DNA of 64,000 nucleotides from [Phialemoniopsis] sp. UDSM-2020. Its lineage: Eukaryota; Ascomycota; Sordariomycetes; Thyridiales; Thyridiaceae. Under the pieces are notes generated by a model. That model saw only the letters and a list, made by a program, of their open reading frames with translations. It was not told the DNA's origin and did no database searches. Of this stretch, positions 25,327 to 37,112 are shown one piece after another (within the stretch, counting starts at the first letter, position 1; every line of letters starts with the position of its first letter). The translations under genes were made by a program, and so were the position numbers. Where the stretch lies: contig JAEILZ010000003.1 in the NCBI GenBank assembly GCA_018873225.1, positions 4,030,001-4,094,000 of the forward strand, in the 5' to 3' direction.

Positions 25327-26585
25327 GCTGGCGATCCCTGTTGTTGTAACGATTGTGTCGTGTAGGGTGAGGCAAACGTGAGTTGAAGGTAGCTGCAGAG
25401 TGATCAAGCAGCAAGAATGCGCTGAGCTGAAGCCTAACACTTTGCGCGTCGCGTGGTGTGATGATAAAACGTTTATGCTCGGTGCTATCGGTATCGGAAT
25501 AGTGAAGGATTCGTGACGAGCAGTGCCATCACTACGGGGTAGAGCTCGTGGTGACGTGTATGGGTTGAATGGAGGATGTGTCAACAAGCAGAAAGTCGAC
25601 GAGAAACGGTCGCATGCGATTCAGGGACCGGATGACACCAAGCGATGAGGCGTTTGCTTCGGCTTTGTCGCTCAAGACGCGATGGAATGCGAGTCAATAG
25701 AAAGAAAGCATCAAAGGCAGCCGAATGCAAATCTATCTTTGCCGACCTTGATTTTTGATGTTGACAAATTTAAAGCGTCTCCGCTACTTGGAGATGTTGT
25801 TTGGCGGCGGGTATGTTTAGGTTGCTCCTCTCCTTGTGGCAACCCGCCTGATGCGCTTGGGTTGGCGGTGCTGGTGGTGGACTGCATGTGCCCATAAACA
25901 AGGGACTTTCACCCCCACCATGGGCATGTTGGAGAGGCCTTGTTCTGATAGGCCAGAGTCGCCCGCATAGCCATTCGTATTGCGGGGAAGCTGTTTTCTA
26001 CAGGAACAGGCATTTACCTAGTACTTACTTGTAAGGACTGAAGATGGCAGTCAATTCAATCTTATCCACTCATGCAAACAGCCCGGGTACAGGTAATCTA
26101 CTACAGCAGCAAGTAGTGGAAGACCCTACTTTAAGCCGAACTTGAGGTAAAAGAGATTGATCAAGGGAATAAGAATAAGTCAAATTAGGGCTCGGTAGAG
26201 ATATTGTCAGGGACGAGCACCCATGGTTTAGCAGAATGTTTATGTCGACGCCTAGGCTATCTCTTATCTATGGATCGGGAGGCGCACCAAACCCCTGACG
26301 TAGGGTGGAGCTATCACGAGCGGCGGGAGGAGGCTTGAGGTTATACCGACTTGGTGAAGTTTGAGTGAGTTACTTTCGATCCAGCGGGAGCCTTTGTTCT
26401 CCTCTGCCTTACAGTGCACACCTTGGATACCCGACGAGCATCATCATCATTATTATCTCATTGGATCTTCTTAATCTCGTCTGCTTACACATCTGCTTGC
26501 TTTGACGATATCTTGCAACCGGTTACCGACAGCTCGTTCGGCTGCCGACATCGACCCCAACCGACTCGAGCCCCGCATCATCATC
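25327..26585. promoter_or_regulatory. Divergent promoter region, Wapl (-) and UPRT (+)
   Basis: 1.26 kb between two start codons pointing apart. No gene seen. A CAT/ATT repeat lies near 26439-26456, just upstream of the UPRT leader. No specific operator could be recognised. Confidence 0.5.
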
Positions 26586-27445
26586 ATGTCCCCCTCTACT
26601 AACAAGCAGGACACATCTGCTCCCACGCAATGTGTAGGACCGGATTATAAGCCAGACCGCCACAAGCCCACGGCCACTGTCTCAACAGATGTCGATTTCG
26701 AGACCGTGACAGTCCTTCCTCAGACCCCTCAGCTTATTGCTCTGCTCACGTGCGTCATTCCCTCTTTCATCACGGGCACTCATACTCGCTTCTGACAACC
26801 AAGCAGAAAGATTCGAGATGTCAAGACTGAGAGGGGTGATTTCATCTTTTACTCGAACCGTATTATACGGCTGCTTGTCGAGGAAGGCCTGAATCACCTA
26901 CCTACGGTCGAGCACACCGTCACCACTCCTGTCGGCCGGCCCTACGCCGGTCTCATGTTCCAGGGTAAAATATGTGGTGTCTCTATCATGAGGGCCGGCG
27001 AGGCCATGGAACAGGGCTTGCGGGACTGCTGTCGCTCTGTCCGCATCGGCAAGATTCTCATTCAGAGAGACGAAGACTCGGCACAGCCAAAATTGTTCTA
27101 CGACAAACTCCCTGAGGACATTGCCGAACGTTGGGTTCTGCTCCTGGATCCCATGTTTGCCACTGGCGGCTCTGCCATCATGGCTGTTGAAGTTCTCAAG
27201 TCGCGCGGAGTGCCAGAGGAGCGAATCCTGTTCTTGAACCTCATCGCCAGCCCCCAGGGCATCAAGAACTTTGCGACCAAGTTCCCCCGGCTTCGCGTGG
27301 TGACGGCGTTCGTGGACCAGGGCTTGGACGAGAAGAAGTAAGTTGTGCTGCGTCGCCTGACTGCCTTCCTTGGTTCGTACTGACAGGATTCAGCTACATC
27401 ATTCCCGGACTTGGAGACTTTGGCGACAGGTACTACACAGTTTAG
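26586..27445 (+). CDS. FUR1: Uracil phosphoribosyltransferase
   Basis: Makes UMP from uracil and PRPP (pyrimidine salvage). In the yeast Lachancea kluyveri the same enzyme, under the name URC6, is needed for the URC uracil-catabolism route. Three exons (26586-26749, 26807-27337, 27394-27445) give 248 residues. Visible: the KIRDVKTERGDFIFYSNRI segment (cited by TERGDFIF and SNRI), the GVSIMRAGEAME substrate region, the PRPP loop LLLDPMFATGGSA, and the C-terminal IIPGLGDFGDRYYTV, where uracil is bound. Introns split a Thr and an Asn codon. An upstream in-frame extension (from 26502, non-ATG) is not used. Its near neighbour URC1, 2.1 kb downstream on the same strand, suggests a role in uracil catabolism as well as salvage; that is inference from context. 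Confidence 0.96.
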
Positions 27446-27617
27446 GGACAGGGCGTCTGCTGGGTTTTTCTGTATGGTCGTTCGAGGCGCGGTTATTTAG
27501 CTGTCACGCATCAAGCATTGTCCCCTGCGAGGTATGGAGCACGTAGCGCATGTCGAAATCAAGGGTATTTATTACAAAGTGTCTTTCAGCCCATAGCTAA
27601 GCACGGAGAACTTCCCC

Positions 27618-28232
27618 TCAGTCGAACTCATCATCGCCAACAATACCGTCGCCTACGTAACGCCTGTCATCTTCGTCGTCTCTGCCTCGCCTGTCTGTTT
27701 CGTCCGCCCGCTCTAGCATGCGACCCGAGGATCTCGCCGTGGCTCGAGGCTCGTCATCTTTGGCAACCGCCTCTGTGATGTGTGTCAGCAAGCCTAACGG
27801 CGTTGAAACATACGCAATAAGCAGATCCAACATACCTGCTGCGTCCACCCACTCTCCGTACACATCGACAGCGGCGGAAAGATCTAGAAATGACGGACAG
27901 GTGAGCGATCGTATTCCTCGGCAAACAGAATCATGATGGGTGATATAAGTACTTACAGTTGATGCCGCATTGGAACTTTTGTCCGCAGACCTTACACTCC
28001 AGCTCGCCGACGCCAGCCTTCTTGTCCAATTTGACTGCGACGGACTTCTCGTGATTGCAGAAGAGGCACGTGAATGTTGTCGGTAACGGTTCGTTCTATA
28101 TATGAGAGTATAGGGTCAATCAACTAGATGCTCCCAGTACTGTTTATGCTGATCGCTGTCGCATGTCATTATTCTCTTGCGTACCTTCTTGGGCCCTTGG
28201 GGCTTGCGTGAGCTCTTCTTGCGCTTGCCCAT
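27618..28232 (-). CDS. ELF1: Transcription elongation factor Elf1
   Basis: Small zinc-binding protein that travels with RNA polymerase II and helps it through nucleosomes. Four exons (28232-28185, 28095-27957, 27883-27836, 27772-27618) give 129 residues. Visible: a basic start [10 protein letters not shown]; a zinc ribbon of two CxxC pairs (CLFCNH and CKVCGQ); the family motif [20 protein letters not shown]; and an acidic Asp-rich tail. The third intron (27773-27835) is 63 nt and has no in-frame stop, so its retention would insert 21 mostly hydrophobic residues into the helix after DAA. The spliced form [12 protein letters not shown] matches the family. Convergent with UPRT (172 bases between stops). 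Confidence 0.95.
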
Positions 28233-29561
28233 GGTGGCGTCCGATATTTGTTGTGAACTTGATGCGACACGCGTCTAAAACGTCGAAATGGGTCGAAACT
28301 ACTTGCAAACCTGTTGTAAAGAGGTTTGCGACGGTTGTGAGGAGAATGCGCAAGCAGAGTAGCTTGCGATTTGAGGTGGAAAGGGTAACTATTCGCTATC
28401 TAGATTTCAACACTGGCGAAATGATTTGGTATCGATTGGCAGAATTGCGCCCCGCGCCTGTTGCGCAGCGCTCGCTGTGAGAGCGGCAGCGCACAGTGAC
28501 CGAGTCGAGACCCCACTGTTCACGCACGCCGCCCCGGTAGTTCCCAAGCCTGGGACACTCTCGGGTCTGTGCACCACATTGGATGGACATCCGGACTCAC
28601 TGGCTTTCTTTCTTAGTGTACCCCGGTTTCCATGGATGGTCATCTGAGCTGGAGAAGCTGTGTTACTTGTGCTACCCCTCACCGCGTAGGTACTTGTTGT
28701 CCCTATCGGCCCCAGTGTTATGAAGTTTTGAGAAACAAAGCATTGCCTGAGCTGCTTGTATAAATAGTTCAAGTAGAGTACTAGACATGGGTTTGCTGCC
28801 AGTGACCTTTCGAGTTTGTCTCGAGTCCTCTTAGGTCATCCCAATGCCTTGCCCGAAGGTCAACCCCACCCCTGTCCCGGCTCCGGATGTATCCTGACGG
28901 AGCTCCAAGATAGAAAAGCCCAATATCAGGTACGAGCATTCAGTGGCCCTTGGCGCGGATAACGGAGCTGGCCCGGCTGCGACTTTGCGGGGCATTGTCC
29001 AAGACCCAAGGTTTGTCATTGATAATACCAGCCCCCGGGCCCCTACCCAAAGTCATCTTCTCAGACGCCCAAGTAGGTAATCTTAGTCGTCACATGGCTC
29101 TGGATGTCTCCGCTTCCCTCCGCCGTGCCGTTATCCTTTCCTCCCTTCCCTCCCTTTCCTCTTGGCCTCAACCTCTATTTTCCTTTTCATCCATTCTCCT
29201 CGGGTTCAATAAAAACGTACTGCATCTACGACGTGCCAAGTGACAAGCGGCGCCTGTTAGAGTTCCTTTTGTGTGTTTGATGATAAGCTCCATTCCAAAC
29301 AGGATACACAGACCCAACCGTGGCTGCAAGGGTGTGTCACCACGCATCTCTCCCCTGCATACGGCAGTGACCGCTCTTTCCATGCAAACACATCGACACC
29401 TGAACATCTAGCGTTCATTCTTGAGACCGCAAACATCTTCAGTTCTACACGAGTGAATAAACCCCCTTTGTCTTCCTGCGACGCCTGCATCCTCGGAACA
29501 ATCACACCTAGAGAAGAGCTTTGTACGATCTATATCACTCACTTCCACCACAGTCCCAGCC
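28233..29561. promoter_or_regulatory. Divergent promoter region, ELF1 (-) and URC1 (+)
   Basis: 1.33 kb between diverging start codons. No gene seen. A long pyrimidine tract at about 29131-29163 and a CT-rich stretch before 29562 look like the URC1 core promoter and leader. Confidence 0.5.
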
Positions 29562-32202
29562 ATGGCTGCCAACAACACCAACGTGAACGATACTCCCAGT
29601 CGGGAGGAGTTTATGGATATGATGCAGCAGCTTCGACAGACTCGAACGCTGCTTGAGTCCGCCCTAGAGGCTCTTGGTCAAGGTCAACCCGGTACTAACC
29701 TGCCGGCCCCTTCCGCGTCTGGCGGCAGCAGCACGACACCGAATGCTGCTACCCAAAGTCCACAAATGTTGCCTGCAGACTCAACACCAGACCAAACCGA
29801 TGTGACATCTCCTCCAGCCCAGAAATCCGGATTCACGTCTCGGATCATCTTGACGTATGTCACTCCTAATCTCCGTCAAGGAGCTACCTTATGTTTTCAC
29901 ATATACTGACTGTCTCCAGCACATACCCCAAGCAGATTGGGATCAACCCCCTACCTATGGACTGGGGTGCTGCCGATCCACAGAGTCGAGGACCAATTGT
30001 TGTGAGCAGGTCATCGTCGACGATCCGTCGACGCAATGGTAAGTTTCGATATGGGTACCTTCGTCAATATAGCAACTTCTCGCTAACCTCGTACTTTAGC
30101 TATTGGAGGTGAGGGATGACAAAAGACTTTGCATGGTGCTCACTATTGGTAACACTGTTTTACAGCACATGGAGGTTCCTATTCGATCTATTACGCTCTT
30201 GCTTTGGCGAGCAAAGAGCTCGATGCGGATCACCGGTGAGACTTTCCCGGCTCCGAAATTGAGTCCACGGGGAAGCAATTGTTGATCAATCTATTCAGGC
30301 CGGACTTCACTAACACAGAGCCGATCGTGGATATTGGCCCGTTTCCAACATGGCACGACAAGAAGAAGATCGTTGCTATGGATCCCTACGGCCATCTTGC
30401 TCCATGGCTTTTCAAGGACATCATCAATAAAGAGAATGGTAAGAACTCACTTGATTTCATGACGATATAAGTGACTAACTTGCCAAAAGTGGATATCCGC
30501 CCTACTATTGCCATCACGAAAGCACACATGAAGGTGGGATAGTCTCTTTGATCGTGCACACGAGAAAAGACTGACCGTGTCACAGCTACCCGAGCTGGAG
30601 GAGAGTGTTCGAAGCGGAAGACTGTTAGTCCCCTCACTCTTGTCTATGTTCTACATTTATGCTCACTCATACTTATCTAGCAAGCCGGACGGGAAAATAT
30701 GCTTGAACAGCCTGGGCGAGCTTGCTGTTACCAAGTTCGCCGTGGAACCAGTGCGTAGGACTTTGATTACATGGTGTCAAACATGTAGACTAAACCATTG
30801 ACTAGGTCTGGTATCTGCCCGGCGTTGCAGAGAGGTTCGGCATTGGTGAGTGAACCGAATGACAAGGCTTGAATCTGAAGTTGACCTCTGGCAGACGAAG
30901 GCACGTTACGGCGATCACTCTTCGAGCACACTGGAGGAAGCTATCCCGAGGTATGGACGCTGCAAGCTCTATGAGATTCTAAGGCTAACTCGCGCCCATA
31001 TAGCTTATAACTCGTGGTGATATCAAACTTTTCCTCCCACCGATCGGTAAGATCTATCCTACAAGATCTTAAGCGTGACTGCTGTGAATGCTAACACGCG
31101 ATCTGCCTAGGGGGACTGACCGTGTACTGCTTCGGCGATCCCGCAAAAATGTCCGACCCGAACTCGAAACTCGCACTCCGTATTCACGACGAGGTCGGTC
31201 AAATTTTGCTAACAGTGTCACCGAAAGTTGTGTTGCTGACGAGAATCAGTGTAACGGGAGCGATGTCTTCGGCTCCGATATCTGTACTTGCCGACCATAC
31301 CTCATCTTTGGCATCGAAGAAGCCGTCAAAGAAGCTCAGAACGGGGGGAGTGGCGTTGTCATCTACTTCCGTAAGGAAGGCCGAGCTCTTGGCGAGGTCA
31401 CCAAGGTATGTTGAACCAATCACACTTTTCTGAGGCAGTCGTCGTGCTAACTCCGAGGCAGTATCGTACGTACTTATGCTTCTGTTTCCTTGTTCTATCC
31501 GAGGGGCCAATTGTTCCGTCTTGGCCGATATTGACCCCATCTGGGAGCTCTGATAAATGCCAGCAGCTGACCAGCCATTTAGTTGTCTACAATGCGAGGA
31601 AGAGGGGTGAAGATCGGGCTTCAGACTACTTTAAACGCACTGAGAACATTGCCGGTGTCAAAGACATGCGCTTCCAAGCCCTCATGCCGGACATACTACA
31701 CTGGCTGGGTATCACGAAGATCGACAGGATGCTCAGCATGAGCAAGTGAGTATTCGCACCCCTGGACCCGTGTGCAACACAACAAGGAGCTAAACATGAT
31801 ACTCACAGCATGAAACACGACGCTATCGTTGGACAAGGGTGAGTACCCTGCCTGACTGCCGGTACCGACGAATGGCAGAGCCGATTCCCGTTGCTTACAC
31901 CCCTTCCAGCATCCCCATACATGAACGTGTTGAGCTTCCCGAGTCTTGGATCCCCGCAGACTCGAGAGTCGAGATTGACGCCAAGATCACTGCCGGTACG
32001 CTTGCGACCCCCCTCCACATCCATCCGTTGCCTTTATTGGCAGAGCTGATGCCACTCTCCAGGATACTTCACTACCGGTCATCGAATGACAGCCGAGGAG
32101 CTCGAAGCTGTTCAAGGTAGACTTTGGGAAGAGTAAGCTGCAACTCAGAGCCGGACGAATCAGGACTCTTCCAACTGACGTAACACTAGTGTCGACCACT
32201 GA
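29562..32202 (+). CDS. URC1: URC1, GTP-cyclohydrolase-II-like uracil catabolism protein
   Basis: Relative of GTP cyclohydrolase II that, in Lachancea kluyveri, is required for using uracil as nitrogen source (URC pathway) rather than for riboflavin. Nineteen exons join in frame to 508 residues. The RibA-like domain keeps the zinc Cys set in DECNGSDVFGSDICTC and the catalytic RKEGRALGE segment. The N-terminal 95 residues are Ser/Thr/Pro-rich. The 18 introns are mostly 49-71 nt; the longest is 117 nt. Exon 3 (30100-30108) is 9 nt and exon 14 (31462-31465) is only 4 nt. Both are needed to rebuild NAIGAHGGS and VTKYLVYNARKR, which are uninterrupted in the rest of the frame. The last exon holds 13 nt (VDH, stop). 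It differs from the true Rib1 by its long N-terminal half. Confidence 0.92.
30100..30108 (+). other. URC1: 9-nt micro-exon of URC1
   Basis: Flanked by TTTAG and GGTGAG. Supplies the middle of N-A-I-G-A-H-G-G. Skipping it keeps the frame but deletes three residues (Ala-Ile-Gly). Confidence 0.8.
31462..31465 (+). other. URC1: 4-nt micro-exon of URC1
   Basis: The bases TATC lie between a GAGGCAG acceptor and a GTACGT donor. They supply Tyr and the first base of Leu in TKYLVYNAR. Without them the frame shifts and the remaining third of the protein is lost. Confidence 0.75.
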
Positions 32203-34147
32203 GGGCCGTCCCGATGCACTTGAGCAAGCCAACTGCCAGCTGCATGTCACATGCCTCACTCTCATCCTACATTAGGCACTGTCATCCCACTTATGCATGC
32301 ACCACTGCTCTCCTGACGGGCTGACATTGGCCCTGCCTTTTACCTTTCGGAATTACACAGGCTCAAAAATCGTTTTAGCGACCCTTGACCTTATCTCGGA
32401 CTGCAGAAATTGAAACGGCGGCAACTCTAGGCGCCTCCTCAACCCTCCAGTGCATTTACCTACTCATGCAACCCCACACTCGAGAAGATGATCATCCTCA
32501 AGCAAGCATGCATGAGGTCATAGGCAAATAATTGTATACCCAGTTTGACTCTTCGCATGGCTTGCGTGTACAGGGCGTTTTTGTTGATAGAGAGATTATT
32601 GAGCTATCCGCCCGTTGCGTGACACACCTGGGGATTCGTATTCAGACTCGAGGAAAAGATCTTGGTGTGAACGTTGCACCCCAGATCGTCCAGAAGATCG
32701 ACAGCACCCACTATTTACCGCCACCTTTCGAGCTTCTAGACTTCAAATTCCAAGTTGTTCCAACACCTGAGCCGAACTGTCGAATGTCAAACCACCTGAT
32801 GTGATCAGACTATTATACACACAGCTCCCATATTGGGAAGTCCAACACCTGCCATCTCACTCTTGCTGTCTGGACTTACCATAACCACGTCTTTGGCAAT
32901 TACAAACGATGGCGGCTATGGCGCACATAAGTTGTCAAGTTTCAGTCGACCATATAGATTGTATGCACACACCAGTGCTCGAACGCGTGAAGAGGGCGCT
33001 TGGATGGTGTTACGGGGGTGGCTGACCCAGAGGCTGGCCTACCTAGAAGACCGAAGTTGGTGGGCAGGCATCCTCATCCGGAAGAACTCGCCTCAGGGGC
33101 CGCCGAGGGCCGCGACGTATCCGTCCCTCCGTTATGTCTTTCAACCGTGAAATGGAGGGCGGCACGAGCCAACGGGTGGATGGCTGACTGCTGGCTAGCC
33201 AGATCCATACATGTCGCCTTGGCCGCACCTGCAGGAGGCGGTGGTGCCTTGGTGGATGGGTCAGCTTGGGTTTGTGAGAGGAGTTGTCTAGTGATGGAGT
33301 GGGTAAGCTTCCCCTTTCCCCCCCTTTCGATCCCGATTCTCGAGTGAGTGAGAGACGGTCTCAGTTCCTGTGCAGCCATGTGCAGAGTTCGAGAACGGCT
33401 TTCGGGGGTGCTCCGTTTCTCCACTCCCATCTATGTTCATCTCGTTAACGGCTGGGTGATGGTCGTTTTCATCTCGCCCAAAGACCTTGCGTGGGGACCG
33501 GCCAAAGAGGGGCCTGCATGCGGGAGCCAAGTTGGACTGGCGTGCATGGTGCGTGGTGCCCAACCCAGGCACAGTCCACGCCCGTTTCTCGACTCTTTCG
33601 AGTGCAACCCCCCCGGTTCAATAATGGCGGTAAATACTCCTCTTAACCTACCTTGGTGCTTGCGTTAGTCGTGGCACCGTCTGGCGAGCGAGCGCTGCTG
33701 TCAAACCCCCAAACCATCGACTGACAAGTGGCAAGCCTCACTCCGCAACACCCCGAAAGTGCCGGGTTTGCAAGAAAGAGTCCACGACACATGCGACAGA
33801 CCCGCCAGGCACTCTCTCCACACCCCTGCAAGCTGGACCAGCGGGTCCATTTTCCTTTGGGATTACCTGTGGATGGGGTAATACTTGAGTTGGGGGGTGA
33901 GAGACAGGAAGAGCTCGGTCACCCCAAGTCCATTGAATCTTGCTATATTATTTCTTCATGAAACCACCCTGCTCTCCTTTGAGTTGCGGACCAACTTAAT
34001 ATCTCTCGTTCTTGCCTATCTCATCTTCTTTTGCAAATTTTCAATCATACGCTTTTCTAATCTTCAACTATTCTCCAAGCCTTTGACTTCTTGAAGACCA
34101 CGGACTGTCAAGTGCGTGCCGGCTGCATGCACATACATACATATACC
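32203..34147. other. Intergenic after URC1
   Basis: 1.9 kb without a recognisable gene. Near the end there is a TACA repeat (about 34128-34142) directly before the start of the next small gene, and a T-rich leader-like stretch around 33940-34080. Confidence 0.5.
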
Positions 34148-34635
34148 ATGGCGTCATCGTCCCCCGACCCCAGGCGAGGCATGCAAAGGAGAGAATCGTC
34201 TCGTTCCAGCAGCAAGAGGAGACCTCGTCTTCTTCGTGCAGCAGCTACAGAACCTTCCATCACTACGTCAAATGCCAGCCGAGGTGCTATGGCCAGCCCG
34301 CAATCCAGCCGGAGGGCGACCGACCTGCTCAACCAGATGGCGTACGTCTCGAGCTCGGTCCCCGACTCCCCTTACAGGGGATCGTCGCCGCCTTCGGCAC
34401 AGAGCCCGATATATGAACGGGCTAATGTCCTCGGTTCTTCGCCCACAAGCCGGAGTGAAACACTAGATGACATCCGTCCCCATCCTCGTAAGTGTTCTAT
34501 CTCTTTGATCAATATTCTCGACTTCATCACTAACATGCTTTTTCAGACTCGGGTCGCTATTACAGCTTTCCCAGCTTTGACACCTGGGATCCTGATCAGC
34601 AGGAGAAGGAGGGAGAGGAGATCAAGGTCGCCTGA
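34148..34635 (+). CDS. Small Ser/Arg-rich protein of unknown function
   Basis: Not recognised. Two exons (34148-34487, 34547-34635) give 142 residues. The start has a strong ACCATGG context; an in-frame ATG at 34127 would add 7 residues. The N-terminus is rich in Ser and Arg and likely disordered and basic. The middle has several SP sites (DSPYRGSSPPS, QSPIYE), which are potential proline-directed kinase targets. After the intron the C-terminus reads HSGRYYSFPSFDTWDPDQQ and then turns acidic. The aromatic FPSFDTWD patch looks like a conserved short motif, and the intron has a CTAAC branch site and clean ends, which support a real gene. No membrane segment or signal peptide. Confidence 0.6.
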
Positions 34636-35968
34636 GGGACGACTTGGCCGGCGAGCGAGAATTATTACTCGGCCCTCGCACCTTTTAGAACCACTCCGCG
34701 AAGGGACGCTCGCTCACTCTATCATCACCAAGAGCGATGAGAGTCCAATCGCATGAAGATCGAGCCGCAACAGGCTTTCGGCATCGCACGGCGGGCCCGG
34801 CTTGTGCCTGCCTGTGCAACATCACCTAGTAATACGGCCTGGTACCAAACGAGTCCAGGCCTGTCACGATGTTATGTCTCTGACGTAGGGCACCATTTGA
34901 TTCCCGAAAGTCGAGATCAAGCCCCTGAAGATGAAAGGGATTCTACTGGCGTACATGGCGTTTTCCGGATACCAGTGCATATAACAGCTATGCACAACAG
35001 CAGCAACAGCGGACAGCATATTGAGTAACAGAATTCTGAATAGAGAGGGAGGCCTGCACGGATCGGACACGGGTTTCATCGTGACAGTGCACACAACCCC
35101 GGCATATCCCCTTGGGCGCGTTGAGATAGGGATCAATCTAGTAGCGAAATATACGATGAGAGCAAGACCCGGCCATGATGGGAACACAGATCGTGATCAA
35201 CCTGGCACAGTCGATGCACGAGACAATGTGACTAGGCTTTCGTCCAAGCAAGCGACGGGCATGCCCCGATACCAAGGACTGGGCATCGCAGCACCCGAGG
35301 GTGCATCCTTTGGACGCGGCCAATGTCATGGTGGTTTCGACAGCGGAGATTGATTGCGAGATCCTGTGTGTCGAAGGGTTAATGCAGAGTCTGTGGAGAA
35401 GATGATGTTTGTTGTATATGCGAGACTAGAGTTGGGCACCTAGTAGCTCGGAGTAGGTAACTAGTGACAAAAGGCGGTCAGGAGAAGTCAATCTGAACGA
35501 AATGAACGGAGAGCAAGACCCTGGTATCAATCAGGGTCTAGTATCATTACGCACTTTGATAGCAGTGCACGCCAAAATGCTTATGCTGGCTCCGTAATAA
35601 AAGAACTCCCAGAGTTGCTCCTCTGCCAGTCGCAGCACGCATGTCCACAACCAGACATTGATTGGGAAAAAGGTGGGGTCGTCGAATTTCGAGGTGGTCC
35701 AGGCGTCAGACTGGCTTGACTGGCCCCAACTGGACAAAAGTCAAGTCACGTTTGGCAAGCCCTAATTCCGATGGACCAATGAGCGAGGCGGAATATTCTG
35801 AGCCCCACATGGGAGGATTTTCCGATGCACATTCGCTAACTCTGAAGGCTGCCCACAAAGATTTTTGCTCGGACCAAAAATTACACATCTCGAATTCTGC
35901 CTCAACAACCCTCTTTCCATCATCACCAGGCACAATTGTCCATTCCTTGAGACAGGTGCTCCGCAAAG
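34636..35968. other. Intergenic, upstream of RPS1
   Basis: 1.3 kb. Only short open frames and no family resemblance. The last 150 bases are CA/CT-rich and are probably the ribosomal protein leader. Confidence 0.5.
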
Positions 35969-37112
35969 ATGGCTGTTGGAAAGTACGACGCCCCTCTCCC
36001 TGTCCGATTCTCGATTGTCTGGTCATTTGTCGTTGTCGCGAGTGGGATATCGGATTTGCAGATTTGGGAACAATCGAAGGCTGACTTGGAACTCCCCGCA
36101 GGAACAAGCGTTTGTCAAAGGGCAAGAAGGGTCTTAAGAAGAAGACCCAGGACCCCTTCGCCCGCAAGGACTGGTACGGCATCAAGGTCAGTAAACAGCG
36201 AAATGGAACCAATTCGATCGATATCGAGGCGATGGCGTTGCTAACTCTGTTCGCAGGCCCCCGCGCCTTTCAACATCCGAGAGTAAGAACCACCGCGAAC
36301 CGCACGAGCACGACGGGAAGGAAGAGTCACAGGTCTAACATGATAATTGCAGTGTCGGCAAGACCCTCGTCAACCGGACCACTGGTCTCAAGAACGCCAA
36401 CGACGCCCTGAAGGGCCGCATCATCGAGGTCTCCCTCGCCGATCTCCAGAAGGATGAGGAGCACGCCTTCCGCAAGGTCAAGCTCCGTGTCGATGAGGTG
36501 CAGGGCAAGAACTGCCTGACTGCCTTCCACGGCCTGAGCTTCACCTCTGACAAGCTGAGGTCTCTTGTCCGCAAGTGGCAAACCCTGGTCGAGGCCAACG
36601 TCACCGTCAAGACCACCGACGACTACCTCCTCCGCCTCTTCGCCATCGGCTTCACCAAGCGCCGACCCAACCAGGTCAAGAAGACCACCTACGCCCAGTC
36701 CTCCCAGATTCGCGCCATCCGACGGAAGATGACCGAGATCATCCAGCGCGAGGCTTCCAGCGGCACCCTGACCCAGCTCACCTCCAAGCTCATCCCCGAG
36801 GTTATCGGCCGTGAGATTGAGAAGGCCACCCAGGGCATCTACCCCCTCCAGAACGTACGTCGAGCACCCTTTTTGGTATCACATCATATCACTCGAGATG
36901 ACGAATCCGGGGACATGTGATGATGGCCTGTCTATCAGTTTCCAAATTGCTGACATTTTTACGCTTAGGTCCACATCCGCAAGGTTAAGCTGCTGAAGGC
37001 CCCCAAGTTCGACCTGGGTTCCCTGATGGCCCTGCACGGCGAGTCGACCACGGACGAGCAAGGACAGAAGGTTGAGCGGGAGTTCAAGGAGCGTGTGCTG
37101 GAAGAGGTTTAA
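35969..37112 (+). CDS. RPS1: 40S ribosomal protein S1 (eS1/S3a)
   Basis: Structural protein of the small ribosomal subunit near the mRNA exit. Five exons (35969-35982, 36102-36186, 36257-36282, 36353-36854, 36969-37112) give 256 residues, the usual eS1 length. It begins [15 protein letters not shown], with the first intron (119 nt) splitting codon 5, a common layout in fungal ribosomal protein genes. Family segments [18 protein letters not shown] (spread over exons 2-4), [14 protein letters not shown] and [15 protein letters not shown] are all present, and the end is [12 protein letters not shown]. Codon use is strongly C-ending, as expected for high expression. Confidence 0.97.

Noticed and set aside
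36855..36968. Box C/D snoRNA in the fourth RPS1 intron (GTGATGA at 36917, CTGA at 36950)
   Set aside because: Only 26 nt separate the boxes, no terminal stem, and the CTGA is the intron's own CTGAC branch site.
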